A stretch of 64,000 nucleotides of DNA from Winslowiella iniecta (lineage in GTDB: Bacteria; Pseudomonadota; Gammaproteobacteria; Enterobacterales; Enterobacteriaceae): assembly GCF_001267535.1 (NCBI RefSeq), contig NZ_JRXE01000006.1, positions 62,001-126,000 of the forward strand, given 5' to 3'. Below, piece after piece: positions 50,775 to 61,525 of the stretch. The notes beneath the pieces are model-generated. The model did no database searches. It worked only from the letters and a program-made list of their open reading frames with translations, and was not told where the DNA came from. The translations under genes and the position numbers were made by a program. Within the stretch, counting starts at the first letter, position 1, and the number at the start of each line of letters is the position of its first letter.

Positions 50775-51718
50775 TGAGCCGTCCTCGTCGTCGCGGCCGT
50801 GACATTCACGGCGTGCTGCTGCTGGATAAGCCACAGGGTTTGTCATCGAATGATGTGCTGCAGAAAGTAAAGCGCATCTTTAATGCTAACCGTGCCGGGC
50901 ACACTGGTGCGCTGGATCCACTGGCAACCGGTATGTTGCCGATCTGCCTTGGCGAAGCCACCAAGTTTTCCCAGTATCTGCTGGATTCAGACAAGCGTTA
51001 CCGGGTGATCGCTCGCCTTGGGCAGCGTACTGATACTTCCGACGCCGATGGCACGGTAATCAGTGAGCGTCCGCTAAACTTTAGCCAGCAACAGCTGGAT
51101 GAAGCGCTCGACAGCTTCCGTGGCGAAACCCAGCAAGTGCCGTCGATGTATTCGGCGCTGAAATATCAGGGACGCAAGCTGTACGAGTATGCCCGCGAGG
51201 GTATTGAAGTCCCGCGCGAAGCACGCAGCATTGTGGTTTACGAACTGCAGTTTATTCGCTGGGAAGGCGACGAGCTTGAGCTGGAAATCCACTGCTCGAA
51301 AGGCACGTATATTCGTACCATTATTGATGATTTGGGTGAAAAGCTTGGCTGTGGCGCGCATGTGATTATGCTGCGTCGTCTGCAGGTGGCCACTTACCCG
51401 ATCGGCAATATGGTGACGCTGGAGCAATTGAAAGATTTGCTCGAGCAGGCGAATGCGGAAGGTATCGCGCCGGGTGAAAAACTTGATCCGTTACTGATGC
51501 CAATGGACAGCCCGGCATCCGCATTTCCTGAAGTGAACCTGTTAACCCTTGTTGCCGCTTACTTTAAACAAGGGCAGCCGGTGCAGGCTTCAGGCGTACC
51601 GAGCTCTGGTTTAGTGCGCGTGACCGAAGGTGACGAGCGTAAGTTTATCGGTATGGCAGAAATTGATGACGATGGCCGCGTCGCGCCACGTCGTCTGGTC
51701 GTTGAATATTCTGAGTGA
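50774..51718 (+). CDS. truB: tRNA pseudouridine-55 synthase TruB
   Basis: 314 residues. Catalytic Asp48 in [30 protein letters not shown] and [15 protein letters not shown] motifs; C-terminal PUA domain. It makes pseudouridine 55 in the T loop of tRNAs. Confidence 0.98.
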   Translation: MSRPRRRGRDIHGVLLLDKPQGLSSNDVLQKVKRIFNANRAGHTGALDPLATGMLPICLGEATKFSQYLLDSDKRYRVIARLGQRTDTSDADGTVISERPLNFSQQQLDEALDSFRGETQQVPSMYSALKYQGRKLYEYAREGIEVPREARSIVVYELQFIRWEGDELELEIHCSKGTYIRTIIDDLGEKLGCGAHVIMLRRLQVATYPIGNMVTLEQLKDLLEQANAEGIAPGEKLDPLLMPMDSPASAFPEVNLLTLVAAYFKQGQPVQASGVPSSGLVRVTEGDERKFIGMAEIDDDGRVAPRRLVVEYSE

Positions 51719-51786
51719 GTCATTTGCCATCGCATCTGGCTCAGAGTAGAATGGCGCGGCTTTATACGCTGCATTTCTGATGCAGG

Positions 51787-51792
51787 TATAAT
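51787..51792 (+). promoter_or_regulatory. -10 element of an rpsO promoter
   Basis: A perfect TATAAT lies 61 bases upstream of rpsO in the truB-rpsO gap. The -35 region (around 51764) is poor. E. coli has an rpsO promoter at this place. Confidence 0.5.
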
Positions 51793-51853
51793 CCTGGGTA
51801 GCTGAATTAGAGATCGGCGCCTGTACATTTATCTTATAATTTGGAGTTGTATT

Positions 51854-52123
51854 ATGTCTCTAAGTGTTGAAACTAAAGCACAAATCGTTGCTGATTTCGG
51901 TCGTGGCGCAAACGACAGTGGTTCGACTGAAGTTCAGGTTGCTCTGCTGACTGCACAGATTAACCATCTGCAGGGTCACTTCTCTGAGCACAAAAAAGAC
52001 CACCACAGCCGTCGCGGTCTGCTGCGTATGGTTTCCCAGCGTCGTAAGCTGCTGGATTACCTGAAGCGTAAAGATGTTGCGCGTTACACCAGCCTGATCG
52101 AGCGTCTGGGTCTGCGTCGCTAA
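51854..52123 (+). CDS. rpsO: 30S ribosomal protein S15
   Basis: 89 residues, full length: [33 protein letters not shown] through LIERLGLRR. Primary 16S rRNA binder. In E. coli S15 represses its own translation through a pseudoknot at the start; the leader here (TTGGAG ribosome site) was not folded. Confidence 0.99.
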   Translation: MSLSVETKAQIVADFGRGANDSGSTEVQVALLTAQINHLQGHFSEHKKDHHSRRGLLRMVSQRRKLLDYLKRKDVARYTSLIERLGLRR

Positions 52124-52211
52124 CTCTTAGAATCTGTTCAGAGACGGTCATCAGCGTTAAACTGATGAAAGCACGGCTTAATGAACAGATTCGTGCGAGT
52201 TTCGCTAAAAG

Positions 52212-52234
52212 GGGGCCTTTACGGCCCCTTTTTT
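52212..52234 (+). terminator. Terminator after rpsO
   Basis: GGGGCC/GGCCCC stem with a TTTAC loop and six T, about 90 bases past the rpsO stop. Confidence 0.9.
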
Positions 52235-52306
52235 CGAGCAATCGGCAGCAATATTGCTCAAACTAATGTATTGTTGCTGAGTGTGATCTTCAGTTGCAGA
52301 GGTTCG

Positions 52307-52365
52307 CGCGGCTAATGAGAGGCTTTATCCAACGAGGCGTGGATTAAAGGTTGTCATTAGTCGCG
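52307..52365 (+). promoter_or_regulatory. pnp leader hairpin (RNase III autoregulation site)
   Basis: CGCGGCTAATGA and TCATTAGTCGCG close a long stem (with TTTATCC/GGATTAAA further in), 74 bases before pnp. In E. coli RNase III cuts such a hairpin and PNPase then degrades its own message. Conserved position and shape; one unpaired base on each side of the lower stem. Confidence 0.75.
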
Positions 52366-52438
52366 AGGATGCAGATGAGGATTAAAAATCCACGGCAGAG
52401 CACGATGAAAGTGCCTGCTTTGCGTAAAGGATATTATT

Positions 52439-54559
52439 TTGCTGAACCCGATCGTACGTAAATTCCAATATGGTCAGCATACCGTTACCCTTGAAACCGG
52501 TATGATGGCGCGCCAGGCAACGGCTGCCGTAATGGTAAGCATGGACGACACTGCAGTGTTCGTTACTGTTGTTGGCCGTAAACAAGCTAAACCAGGTCAG
52601 GACTTCTTCCCGCTGACGGTTAACTATCAGGAGCGTACTTACGCTGCTGGTCGTATCCCGGGTAGCTTCTTCCGTCGTGAAGGCCGTCCAAGCGAAGGCG
52701 AAACCCTGATCTCTCGTCTGATTGACCGTCCGGTTCGTCCGCTGTTCCCGGAAGGTTTCGTTAATGAAGTTCAGGTTATTGCCACCGTTGTTTCCGTTAA
52801 CCCACAGGTTAACCCGGATATCGTGGCAATGATTGGTGCCTCTGCGGCACTGAGCCTGTCTGGCCTGCCGTTCAATGGCCCAATCGGTGCGGCACGCGTC
52901 GGTTACATCAATGATCAGTACGTTCTGAACCCAACCAGCGACGAAGTCAAAGAAAGCAAACTGGATCTGGTTGTTGCCGGTACTCAGGGCGCAGTACTGA
53001 TGGTTGAGTCTGAAGCTGATGTACTGAGCGAAGAGCAGATGCTGGGCGCAGTGGTGTTCGGCCACGAGCAGCAGCAGATTGTGATCGACAACATCAATTC
53101 ACTGGTTGCTGAAGCGGGCAAACCACGTTGGGACTGGCAGCCAGAAGCAGTTAACGAAGCGCTGACCTCGCGCATCGCTGCACTGTCTGAATCCCGTCTG
53201 AGCGATGCTTACCGCATCACTGAGAAACAAGAACGCTACGAAAAAGTTGGCGTGATCAAGTCTGAAACCACCGCAGCACTGCTGGCGGAAGACGAGACGC
53301 TGGACGAAGGCGAAATCAGCGACATCCTGCACGCTATCGAGAAAAACGTTGTGCGTAGCCGCGTTCTGAACGGTGAGCCGCGTATCGATGGTCGTGAGAA
53401 AGACATGATCCGTGGTCTGGATGTGCGTACTGGCGTGCTGCCACGTACTCACGGTTCCGCACTGTTCACCCGTGGTGAAACTCAGGCACTGGTTACCGCG
53501 ACTCTGGGTACTGCCCGTGATGCGCAGAACCTGGATGAGCTGATGGGCGAGCGTACTGACAGCTTCCTGTTCCACTACAACTTCCCTCCGTACTCGGTGG
53601 GTGAGACCGGAATGGTCGGTTCTCCTAAGCGTCGTGAAATTGGTCACGGTCGCCTGGCGAAACGCGGCGTGCTGGCGATGATGCCTAAACCAGAAGACTT
53701 CCCGTACACCGTACGTGTGGTTTCTGAAATCACCGAATCTAACGGTTCTTCATCGATGGCTTCCGTTTGTGGTGCTTCACTGGCACTGATGGACGCAGGC
53801 GTACCGATCAAAGCCGCTGTTGCGGGTATCGCAATGGGTCTGGTGAAAGAAGGCGAGAAGTTTGTCGTTCTGTCTGACATCCTGGGTGACGAAGATCACC
53901 TCGGCGACATGGACTTCAAAGTAGCCGGTAGCCGTGAAGGTATCACTGCGCTGCAGATGGATATCAAAATTGAAGGCATCACCCGCGAAATCATGCAGGA
54001 AGCGCTGAATCAGGCCAAAGGTGCACGTCTGCACATTCTGGGTGTGATGGAGCAGGCTATCAGCACGCCGCGTGGCGATATCTCTCAGTTTGCACCACGT
54101 ATCCATACCATCAAGATCAGCCCGGACAAGATCAAAGATGTTATCGGTAAAGGCGGCTCGGTTATCCGTGCGCTGACCGAAGAAACCGGCACCACCATCG
54201 AAATCGAAGATGATGGCACCGTGAAGATCGCAGCAACCGACGGCGAAAAAGCGAAATATGCTATCCGTCGTATTGAAGAGATCACTGCTGAGATCGAAGT
54301 TGGCCGTATCTATAACGGTAAAGTGACCCGTATTGTCGACTTCGGTGCCTTCGTGGCCATCGGTGGCGGTAAAGAAGGTCTGGTGCACATTTCTCAGATC
54401 GCTGATAAGCGTGTTGAGAAAGTGACCGACTACCTGCAGATGGGTCAGGAAGTGCCGGTTAAAGTACTGGAAGTTGATCGTCAGGGCCGTGTGCGCCTGA
54501 GCATCAAAGAAGCGACAGAACAGCAGCCTGAAGCGGCTGCGGCGCCTGAAGCTGAATAA
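52439..54559 (+). CDS. pnp: Polyribonucleotide nucleotidyltransferase (PNPase)
   Basis: 706 residues. Two RNase PH domains (1-about 220; about 310-550) around an alpha-helical linker, then KH ([22 protein letters not shown]) and S1 ([20 protein letters not shown]) domains. Phosphorolytic 3'-5' exoribonuclease and degradosome partner of RNase E. Starts at TTG, as E. coli pnp does, after AAAGGATA. Ends with an Ala/Glu/Pro tail. Confidence 0.98.
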   Translation: MLNPIVRKFQYGQHTVTLETGMMARQATAAVMVSMDDTAVFVTVVGRKQAKPGQDFFPLTVNYQERTYAAGRIPGSFFRREGRPSEGETLISRLIDRPVRPLFPEGFVNEVQVIATVVSVNPQVNPDIVAMIGASAALSLSGLPFNGPIGAARVGYINDQYVLNPTSDEVKESKLDLVVAGTQGAVLMVESEADVLSEEQMLGAVVFGHEQQQIVIDNINSLVAEAGKPRWDWQPEAVNEALTSRIAALSESRLSDAYRITEKQERYEKVGVIKSETTAALLAEDETLDEGEISDILHAIEKNVVRSRVLNGEPRIDGREKDMIRGLDVRTGVLPRTHGSALFTRGETQALVTATLGTARDAQNLDELMGERTDSFLFHYNFPPYSVGETGMVGSPKRREIGHGRLAKRGVLAMMPKPEDFPYTVRVVSEITESNGSSSMASVCGASLALMDAGVPIKAAVAGIAMGLVKEGEKFVVLSDILGDEDHLGDMDFKVAGSREGITALQMDIKIEGITREIMQEALNQAKGARLHILGVMEQAISTPRGDISQFAPRIHTIKISPDKIKDVIGKGGSVIRALTEETGTTIEIEDDGTVKIAATDGEKAKYAIRRIEEITAEIEVGRIYNGKVTRIVDFGAFVAIGGGKEGLVHISQIADKRVEKVTDYLQMGQEVPVKVLEVDRQGRVRLSIKEATEQQPEAAAAPEAE

Positions 54560-54571
54560 CGATCGACCACT

Positions 54572-54600
54572 GAGCTCTCCATGTGCGCATGGAGAGCTGT
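54572..54600 (+). other. Hairpin between pnp and nlpI
   Basis: AGCTCTCCATG and CATGGAGAGCT make an 11-bp stem around TGCG, followed only by GTTTC. Probably an imperfect terminator or a 3'-end stabiliser of pnp mRNA. Confidence 0.6.
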
Positions 54601-54682
54601 TTCATCGCGAGGGCGGGAAACCTCGTGCACGGCAGGCGGATGGCAGGATGTACATCCCAGTGTTTGTTTTCGGGAGTGGGAA

Positions 54683-55567
54683 ATGAAGCCTTTTTTACGC
54701 TGGTGTTTGGTTGCGACAGCTATATCGCTGGCAGGATGCAGCAACTCTGATTGGCGTAAGAACACGGTTCTGGCGGTTCCGCTGCAGCCCACACTGCAAC
54801 AGGAAGTCATCCTGGCGCGCATGGAACAAATACTTGCCAGTCGGGCATTAACAGATGATGAACGCGCACAGCTGTTATATGAGCGCGGAGTGTTGTATGA
54901 TAGTTTAGGTTTGAGAGCATTAGCGCGGAATGATTTTTCACAAGCGTTAGCAATCAGACCGGATATGCCGGAAGTATTCAATTACTTAGGCATATATTTA
55001 ACGCAGGCGGGCAACTTTGATGCCGCCTATGAAGCGTTTGATTCTGTACTTGAGCTTGATCCAACTTACAACTATGCGCATTTAAATCGTGGCATCGCCC
55101 TGTATTACGGTGGTCGATTCCCGCTAGCGCAAGATGATCTGCTGGCGTTTTATCAAGACGATCCTAACGATCCTTTCCGTAGCTTGTGGCTCTTTCTCGC
55201 AGAACGTGAGATGGATGCAGAGAAAGCGAAAGTAACGCTACAACAGCGTTACGACAAATCGGACAAGGAGCAATGGGGATGGAATATTGTCGAGTTCTAC
55301 CTTGGCGACATCAGTGAAAAAACGCTGATGGAACGTCTCAAGGCGGACGCAACGGATAACACCTCGCTCGCTGAACATCTCAGTGAAACCAACTTCTATT
55401 TAGGTAAGTACTACCTAAGTCTGGGGGAGAAGGACAACGCAGAAGCGTTGTTCAAACTGGCGGTCGCTAACAACGTTAATAACTTCGTTGAGCACCGATA
55501 CGCATTGTTGGAGCTGGCGCTACTCGGCCAGACACAAGACGATTTATCAGAATCTGACCAGCAATAG
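54683..55567 (+). CDS. nlpI: Lipoprotein NlpI
   Basis: 294 residues. Lipoprotein signal with lipobox SLAGC (Cys19), then TPR repeats ([19 protein letters not shown] region onwards). Outer-membrane adaptor that, in E. coli, brings the protease Prc to the endopeptidase MepS and scaffolds peptidoglycan hydrolases. ATG 54683 has GGGAGTGGG upstream; an ATG 34 codons earlier lacks a signal peptide and is rejected. Confidence 0.97.
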   Translation: MKPFLRWCLVATAISLAGCSNSDWRKNTVLAVPLQPTLQQEVILARMEQILASRALTDDERAQLLYERGVLYDSLGLRALARNDFSQALAIRPDMPEVFNYLGIYLTQAGNFDAAYEAFDSVLELDPTYNYAHLNRGIALYYGGRFPLAQDDLLAFYQDDPNDPFRSLWLFLAEREMDAEKAKVTLQQRYDKSDKEQWGWNIVEFYLGDISEKTLMERLKADATDNTSLAEHLSETNFYLGKYYLSLGEKDNAEALFKLAVANNVNNFVEHRYALLELALLGQTQDDLSESDQQ

Positions 55568-55671
55568 CTGACGAACTTTCTTTGCCTGAATTTCTGAAAT
55601 GTCATCATCTTCGCGGATGAGGGCTTTTTTGTTCGTCGAAACCACTAATTTGAGCCGGTTCACACTTTTTG

Positions 55672-55728
55672 ATGAAAATGATTGAAAATTTTCACGACGA
55701 GTTATGTAGACTGGCCGCCGCAATATAA
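55672..55728 (+). CDS. yrbN: Leader peptide YrbN upstream of deaD
   Basis: A short frame of 18 codons encodes [29 protein letters not shown] is what I recall from E. coli YrbN, a small protein of about 26 residues encoded at this place. It stops 16 bases before the deaD start, so the peptide is shorter than the E. coli one. A second ATG at codon 3 is possible. Its closeness to deaD suggests translational coupling or a leader function; no function is proven. Confidence 0.75.
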   Translation: MKMIENFHDELCRLAAAI

Positions 55729-55744
55729 GAGGCTTGTGTACTAC

Positions 55745-57703
55745 ATGACTACGATCGAAACCACGACTGAAATCGAAACCACTTTTGCTGATTTGGGCCT
55801 GAATGCTGCCCTTCTCGAATCCCTGAACGGTATGGGCTACGTAAAACCATCACCTATCCAGTTAGAGTGTATCCCACACCTGCTGGCTGGCCGTGACGTG
55901 CTGGGTATGGCCCAGACTGGTAGTGGCAAAACAGCTGCATTCTCTCTGCCCCTGCTGAACAATGTTGATAGTAACCTGAAAGCACCACAGATTCTGGTGC
56001 TGGCACCAACTCGCGAGTTGGCGGTTCAGGTTGCTGAAGCTATGACTGAATTCTCTAAGAAAATGAACGGCGTAAACGTTGTTGCCCTGTACGGTGGCCA
56101 GCGTTATGACGTTCAGCTGCGTGCTCTGCGTGCGGGTCCACAGATCGTTGTGGGTACTCCGGGTCGTCTGCTTGACCACCTGAAGCGCGGTACGCTGAAC
56201 CTGTCCAGCCTGCGTGGCCTGGTCCTGGACGAAGCAGATGAAATGCTGCGTATGGGCTTCATCGAAGACGTTGAAACCATCATGGCGCAGATCCCGGACG
56301 GTCATCAGACCGCGCTGTTCTCTGCAACTATGCCAGAAGCGATTCGTCGCATTACCCGTCGCTTTATGAAAGATCCGCAGGAAGTGCGCATCCAGTCCAG
56401 CGTCACGACTCGCCCGGACATCAGCCAGAGCTACTGGACTGCTTTCGGTCGTAAGACTGATGCACTGGTTCGCTTCCTGGAAGCGGAAGATTTTGATGCG
56501 GCGATTATCTTCGTGCGTACCAAAAACGCGACGCTGGAAGTGGCTGAAGCGCTGGAGCGTAGCGGTTACAACAGCGCTGCACTGAACGGTGATATGAACC
56601 AGGCACTGCGTGAGCAGACGCTGGAGCGCCTGAAAGATGGTCGTCTGGACATCCTGATTGCGACCGACGTTGCGGCACGTGGTCTGGACGTTGAGCGTAT
56701 CAGCCTGGTTGTTAACTACGACATTCCAATGGATGCTGAGTCTTACGTTCACCGTATTGGTCGTACCGGTCGTGCGGGTCGTGCTGGCCGTGCGCTGCTG
56801 TTCGTTGAGAACCGCGAGCGTCGTCTGCTGCGCAACATCGAACGCACCATGAAGCTGACCATTCCAGAAGTGGATCTGCCAAATGCAGAACTGCTGAGCG
56901 AGCGTCGTCTGGCTAAGTTTGCGGCTAAAGTTCAGCTGCAGCTGGAAAGCAGCGATCTGGATCAGTACCGTGCGCTGCTGGCTAAAATGCAGCCAGAAGA
57001 AGAACTGGATATGGAAACTCTGGCCGCAGCTCTGCTGAAAATGGCTCAGGGCGAACGTCCACTGATTCTGCCACCTGATGCGCCACAGCGTCCACGTCGT
57101 GAATTCCGTGAGCGTGACGATCGTCGTGATGACCGTCGTGGCGAGCGCGGTGACCGTGCTCCACGTGAAGCGCGTGATGGTGACCGTCCACGTCGTGAAC
57201 GTCGTGAAGTTGGCGATATGGAACTGTACCGCATTGAAGTTGGCCGTGATGATGGTGTTGAAGTTCGTCATATCGTTGGCGCAATTGCTAACGAAGGCGA
57301 TATCAGCAGCCGTTACATTGGTAACATCAAGCTGTTCGGCACCCACTCAACCATCGAGCTGCCGAAAGGCATGCCAGGCGATGTGCTGTCGCATTTCACC
57401 CGCACGCGTATTCTGAACAAACCTATGAATATGCAGCTGCTGGGCGATGCGCAACCGCGCAGCAACGACCGTGGCGATCGTGGTGACCGTGGCGGCGAAC
57501 GTCGTCCGGGCGGCCGTGGTGGTTTCGGTGGCGGTGCAGGCCGTGAAGGCGCTCGTGATGGTGGCGCTCCACGTCGTTTCAGCGATCGTCGTGAAGGTGG
57601 CAATGCCGGTAATGGCGGTCGTGGCGGCTACAGCCGTGACGGCGGCAACCGTGGTCCACGTCAGGACGGCGGTAGCGCACCAACTCGTCGTCGTGATGCA
57701 TAA
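55745..57703 (+). CDS. deaD: Cold-shock DEAD-box RNA helicase DeaD/CsdA
   Basis: 652 residues. Helicase motifs AQTGSGKT (56-63), [24 protein letters not shown] and [13 protein letters not shown], then the RNA-binding domain ([23 protein letters not shown]) and a basic Arg/Gly/Asp-rich tail (about 575-652). It unwinds RNA in 50S assembly and joins the degradosome in the cold. ATG 55745 chosen; a start at 55682 overlaps yrbN in another frame. N-terminus has an extra Thr/Glu stretch compared with E. coli. Confidence 0.97.
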   Translation: MTTIETTTEIETTFADLGLNAALLESLNGMGYVKPSPIQLECIPHLLAGRDVLGMAQTGSGKTAAFSLPLLNNVDSNLKAPQILVLAPTRELAVQVAEAMTEFSKKMNGVNVVALYGGQRYDVQLRALRAGPQIVVGTPGRLLDHLKRGTLNLSSLRGLVLDEADEMLRMGFIEDVETIMAQIPDGHQTALFSATMPEAIRRITRRFMKDPQEVRIQSSVTTRPDISQSYWTAFGRKTDALVRFLEAEDFDAAIIFVRTKNATLEVAEALERSGYNSAALNGDMNQALREQTLERLKDGRLDILIATDVAARGLDVERISLVVNYDIPMDAESYVHRIGRTGRAGRAGRALLFVENRERRLLRNIERTMKLTIPEVDLPNAELLSERRLAKFAAKVQLQLESSDLDQYRALLAKMQPEEELDMETLAAALLKMAQGERPLILPPDAPQRPRREFRERDDRRDDRRGERGDRAPREARDGDRPRRERREVGDMELYRIEVGRDDGVEVRHIVGAIANEGDISSRYIGNIKLFGTHSTIELPKGMPGDVLSHFTRTRILNKPMNMQLLGDAQPRSNDRGDRGDRGGERRPGGRGGFGGGAGREGARDGGAPRRFSDRREGGNAGNGGRGGYSRDGGNRGPRQDGGSAPTRRRDA

Positions 57704-57720
57704 TCACTGACGCCAATAAA

Positions 57721-57749
57721 AAAACCAGCCTTCGGGCTGGTTTTTTTTT
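57721..57749 (+). terminator. Terminator of deaD
   Basis: AAAACCAGCC/GGCTGGTTTT stem with a TTCG-type tetraloop and nine T. Confidence 0.95.
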
Positions 57750-57776
57750 GCCTGCACGGCGACGAAAATACCGTTC

Positions 57777-58787
57777 CTAGAGCGTTTGCGCTGCCTGCAT
57801 CGCCAGTTCAAACGAACGCAGTCTCGCCTGAGTATCAAAGATCTGGCCGTTAACCATAATCTCATCCGCTTCGGTTTCCCGCATCAGTGAAGCCAGACCC
57901 GCACGCACTTTATCGCTATCACCGACAATCGACATGCTCAGTGCCTGCTGTACGCCATATTGCTCCGACGGCGACCAGAGGTTATCCATATTGTCCACCG
58001 GCGCAGGAAGCGGGCCAGGCTGACCACGACGCAGGTTGATAAACTGCTGCTGCATGGACGTAAACAGAAAACGGGCATCGCGGTCGCTTTCGGCGGCGAC
58101 GACGTTAACGCACACCATCGCGTAAGGCTTGTCGAGACGCGCAGAGGGTTTAAAGTTCTGGCGATAGATTTGCAGCGCCTGGAACAGTAAATCAGGGGCA
58201 AAGTGTGACGCAAAAGCAAATGGCAGCCCCATTTTTGCCGCCAGCTGAGCGCTGTACAGGCTGGAACCCAGCAGCCATATCGGGATTTTCAGGCCAAGGC
58301 CAGGAACCGGCTGCACCGGCGGCTGTTCATCGCCAGCTGCATCGAACCAGCTTACCAGTTCGGCCACATCTGACGGAAAACTGTCGGCTTGTGCGCCGGA
58401 GAGGTGGCGGCGCAGTGCCATCATGGTGCGCTGGTCAGAGCCCGGCGCACGTCCCAGCCCCAGATCGATACGTCCCGGATAGAGCGATTCAAGGGTGCCA
58501 AACTGTTCCGCAATCATCAGCGGCGCATGATTAGGTAACATCACGCCACCGGAACCCAGCCGCAGGGTGGTGGTGCCCGCCGCCAGATAACCAATTAACA
58601 CCGAGGTGGCGGCACTGGCGATACCGGTCATATTGTGATGTTCAGCCAGCCAGTAGCGATGAAAACCCAGTTTTTCCGCCTGCTGAGCCAGCGCCAGCGA
58701 AGTATGGAAAGCATCCCGCGCCGTGGAGCCTTGCGGGATCGGGGCTAAATCGAGAACCGACAGAGGGACTGTTTTTTTATCAGACAT
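57777..58787 (-). CDS. yhbW: Luciferase-like flavin-dependent monooxygenase YhbW
   Basis: 336 residues, bacterial luciferase-like TIM barrel: [34 protein letters not shown] and [14 protein letters not shown]. Uses reduced flavin from a separate reductase; substrate unknown. In E. coli mtr lies between deaD and yhbW; here they are adjacent and convergent. Confidence 0.93.
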   Translation of the reverse strand: MSDKKTVPLSVLDLAPIPQGSTARDAFHTSLALAQQAEKLGFHRYWLAEHHNMTGIASAATSVLIGYLAAGTTTLRLGSGGVMLPNHAPLMIAEQFGTLESLYPGRIDLGLGRAPGSDQRTMMALRRHLSGAQADSFPSDVAELVSWFDAAGDEQPPVQPVPGLGLKIPIWLLGSSLYSAQLAAKMGLPFAFASHFAPDLLFQALQIYRQNFKPSARLDKPYAMVCVNVVAAESDRDARFLFTSMQQQFINLRRGQPGPLPAPVDNMDNLWSPSEQYGVQQALSMSIVGDSDKVRAGLASLMRETEADEIMVNGQIFDTQARLRSFELAMQAAQTL

Positions 58788-58909
58788 AGGAACTCACTTG
58801 TTTATGCACGGCGAACAACTTCGCCTGCTATCAATAAGTATCAGTGTTAGCTGACAGTACCCCTATTAAAACTGCATTTATCGCCAGCGGTTTCACACCC
58901 TGTGCCGTG

Positions 58910-59788
58910 TTAGTTTTCCAGTACCAGCCCGGCCAGATTGCGCCAGTAGCCATTACAGTCATTACGCTGCGCGACCATCAGCGGTGAGCCACCGTTTTCA
59001 TTGGCCCGGAAGCGATCGATCACGGTCAGCGTCTGCTGATCCTCAGGCGATACACGCACAATATCCACCAGCCCGGACATCGACGCCAGATCGTTACCAA
59101 GGTTATAGCAGTAGCCACTCATGGTCTGAATACCATTCAGCACAAACACTTGCTGATTTTCCTGCGACAACACGCGACGGCCTTGTGGATAGTGAAGACA
59201 GCAGGTTTCACACTCATCTTTGGCGCGATTTTCGGAGCGGGCGGTAAAGCAGCGCGCCGACAGCGCCAGCGGCAGATGACCGTAACCCATCACCTCCACT
59301 TCAAATTGCTGACGAATTCCCAGCGCTTCACACTGGCGCAAGACATTGGTCAGCCAGTCGCGTGACAGTTCGACCGGCATACACCAGCGCGTCATGCCTT
59401 GCTTCAGCAGCAGATTCAGGGTAATGGCGTTATAACAGTTTAGTGCGTGACCGGCGACAAACGGCAATTTCTGCTCTGCAGCGAGATTAATCGTGCCTAA
59501 ATCATTGGCTTCAATCAGAAACTCACCGTTATCGACATAACGCTTGATTTCACTCAGTTCGGAAGGCGACTGCACCAGTGCCAGCGTACTGAGTACCACC
59601 TGTTTACCGCTCTGATTAAGCTGTCTGGCGATATCCAGCCAGGCGCTGAATTTGGTGGCGCGGCGCTTACTGCACACGCTCTCGCCGAGATAAATAATCT
59701 CAGCGCTGCTGGCGGCAGCGGCCTGATAAAAGTGTTCCAGTTTTTCAGTTGGCCAGTACCACAGTACCGGCCCGAGGGCATATTTCAT
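58910..59788 (-). CDS. ubiV: O2-independent ubiquinone hydroxylation protein UbiV
   Basis: 292 residues from MKYALGPVLWYWP, U32 peptidase-like fold. Cys39 (GESVCSKRR) and the later Cys cluster CFTARSENRAKDECETCC are the 4Fe-4S ligands known in UbiV. With UbiU and UbiT it hydroxylates the ubiquinone ring without oxygen. It starts eight bases after the ubiU stop. A start six codons upstream is less likely. Confidence 0.96.
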   Translation of the reverse strand: MKYALGPVLWYWPTEKLEHFYQAAAASSAEIIYLGESVCSKRRATKFSAWLDIARQLNQSGKQVVLSTLALVQSPSELSEIKRYVDNGEFLIEANDLGTINLAAEQKLPFVAGHALNCYNAITLNLLLKQGMTRWCMPVELSRDWLTNVLRQCEALGIRQQFEVEVMGYGHLPLALSARCFTARSENRAKDECETCCLHYPQGRRVLSQENQQVFVLNGIQTMSGYCYNLGNDLASMSGLVDIVRVSPEDQQTLTVIDRFRANENGGSPLMVAQRNDCNGYWRNLAGLVLEN

Positions 59789-59796
59789 TGTGCTTC

Positions 59797-60792
59797 CTAC
59801 TGCCATTTACGGTGATATGCGCCGAGCGTGGTTTGCGTACCTTCAGACAACGCGCCTAAGGCACTCATCCAGCGTTGCTCAACCTTAAACTCATCAGGCG
59901 CTGCCTTGCAGCGATCGATTGCCTGACGCCAGATACGCGCCACTTCAGCAACATACGCCGGGCTACGCTGACGCCCCTCAATCTTCACCGAAGCGATATT
60001 GGCCTGTAGCAGTTCCGGTAGCAGCGCCAGCGTGTTCAGGCTGGTGGGCTCTTCCAGCGGGTGATAGCGCATCTCATCGACCTTGTAGCGCCCTTTGCAC
60101 AGCGTGGGATAACCGGCGTGTTCACCGTCGGCGTAGCGGTCAATCAGCACCTCATTCAGACGTGCTTCCAGACCGGAAGCTGTCTGCTGCCAGCGCACAA
60201 AGCGTGCCGGGGAACAGGCACCAACGGTATTGGGGGATTCTCCGGTCAGCCAGGACGAAAGATAGCAGCGGCCTTCGGCCATAATACACAGACTGCCAAA
60301 GGCGAATACCTCCAGCGGAACCGGCGTCACACGCGCCAGCTGGCGCACCTGATGCATCGACAGCACGCGCGGCAATACCACCCGGGAAACGGCAAAATTA
60401 CGCTGATAGAATTTCACTGCTTCGAGATTAGTGGCTGATGCCTGTACCGAAACATGGCGCTCAATATGTGGATAGCGCTCAGCGGCGTATTCCAGTATGG
60501 CCAGATCGGCAAGGATCAGCGCATCGGCACCGAGATCCGCCGCCATATCTACCGCCCGCTGCCAGCGCTGATAATTGTCAGGATGGGCGAAAGTATTAAT
60601 GGCGACATGCAGCTTGCGTCGCCGCTGATGCACAAAGCGCGACGCTTCATGTAAGCGCTTTTCGGTGAAATTCAGCCCGGCGAAGTGACGGGCGTTAGTC
60701 TGATCTTTCAGCCCGATATATACCGCATCGGCACCATTTTCGATGGCGGCTTTCAGGGCCGGAAGGTTCCCGGCCGGACAAAGAAGTTCCAT
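59797..60792 (-). CDS. ubiU: O2-independent ubiquinone hydroxylation protein UbiU
   Basis: 331 residues from MELLCPAGNLPALKAAIENGADAVYIG, U32 family. Cys residues in GSLCIMAEGRCYLS, GACSPAR and near YPTLCKGRYKVDEM fit the four-Cys iron-sulfur site. Partner of UbiV. An upstream in-frame ATG at 60891 is not conserved. Divergent from ubiT. Confidence 0.96.
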   Translation of the reverse strand: MELLCPAGNLPALKAAIENGADAVYIGLKDQTNARHFAGLNFTEKRLHEASRFVHQRRRKLHVAINTFAHPDNYQRWQRAVDMAADLGADALILADLAILEYAAERYPHIERHVSVQASATNLEAVKFYQRNFAVSRVVLPRVLSMHQVRQLARVTPVPLEVFAFGSLCIMAEGRCYLSSWLTGESPNTVGACSPARFVRWQQTASGLEARLNEVLIDRYADGEHAGYPTLCKGRYKVDEMRYHPLEEPTSLNTLALLPELLQANIASVKIEGRQRSPAYVAEVARIWRQAIDRCKAAPDEFKVEQRWMSALGALSEGTQTTLGAYHRKWQ

Positions 60793-60946
60793 GATTATTC
60801 TCTGTAATGAGCGATAACAGCCGACGAGTGTAGATCTGCTGCCGGTGACAAATTTTGATTTAAGGCAGCGAATGGCGTATTGAATGTGCATTGGTAGTTT
60901 AAAAAGATTAAAGTTCGTTCACTTTGTTGATCCCGCTACCTGATGA

Positions 60947-60967
60947 ATTTTGCCGATATGGCAAAAT
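60947..60967. promoter_or_regulatory. Palindrome upstream of ubiT
   Basis: ATTTTGCC and its exact complement GGCAAAAT flank GATAT, 33 bases before the ubiT start. It could be an operator or an RNA hairpin close to the ribosome site. E. coli ubiUV and ubiT respond to oxygen through FNR; I see no full TTGAT-N4-ATCAA site, only half sites (for example TTGAT at 60927). Confidence 0.5.
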
Positions 60968-61000
60968 GGCCGAAATTTTTTTCGTAAGGAGTGACAACTG

Positions 61001-61525
61001 GTGTTGAATCAGCTTCGCGTGCAGTGCGTAGAAAATGGCCCAAAACTTCTGCGTTTTCCGCTACAATTTGCCCCCTTCGCAGTCAAAAAACGGCTGTTTC
61101 AACAACTGCTAAACTGGCAGTTTGCCCATGCTCTGGCCGAAGGTGAGTTAGACTTTCTGCAAGGGCGCTGGTTAGGCATCGAGATCCGCGACCTTGATCT
61201 GCGTTGGGCGACCAGCGTGGTGGACGGCCAGCTTCAGGTTAGCGATGTTCAGCAGATCGATGTATGGTTCCGTGGTGACGCTAATGATTTACTATTGGTA
61301 GCGGCGCGTAAACGCGATCCGGACACGCTGTTTTTCCAGCGCCGGCTGGTAATAGAAGGTGATACCGAGCTTGGACTTGAGGTGAAGAATTTAATGGATG
61401 CTATTGAGCTGGAAATGATGCCGACACCGCTGCGTATCGGGCTAATGCAACTGGCTCAGTTTATTGAGGCTGGACTGACTAAGGACGCGAATTCCCCGGA
61501 GAATCGCGCAGGTGCACCATGTTAA
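61001..61525 (+). CDS. ubiT: SCP2-domain ubiquinone biosynthesis accessory factor UbiT
   Basis: 174 residues, SCP2 lipid-binding domain; conserved KRDPDTLFFQRRLVIEGDTELGL. Organises anaerobic ubiquinone synthesis and binds isoprenoid intermediates. Starts at GTG with AAGGAG upstream, as the E. coli gene uses a non-ATG start. Overlaps yhbS by seven bases. Confidence 0.95.
   Translation: MLNQLRVQCVENGPKLLRFPLQFAPFAVKKRLFQQLLNWQFAHALAEGELDFLQGRWLGIEIRDLDLRWATSVVDGQLQVSDVQQIDVWFRGDANDLLLVAARKRDPDTLFFQRRLVIEGDTELGLEVKNLMDAIELEMMPTPLRIGLMQLAQFIEAGLTKDANSPENRAGAPC

Larger units (their letters stand above)
52124..52438. other. rpsO-pnp intergenic region
   Basis: 315 bases with no coding frame. It contains the rpsO terminator (52212-52234) and the long pnp leader hairpin (52307-52365). 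E. coli encodes the small RNA SraG on the opposite strand here; I cannot identify it from conserved sequence. Confidence 0.7.

Noticed and set aside
52124-52306. SraG small RNA on the minus strand
   Set aside because: Position would fit E. coli, but I cannot recognise a conserved sequence or a convincing promoter by eye.
55862-57346. 494-codon open frame on the minus strand opposite deaD
   Set aside because: Composition (Thr, Gln, His, Phe-rich) is what the antisense of a highly biased gene gives; no family match and deaD is certain on the other strand.
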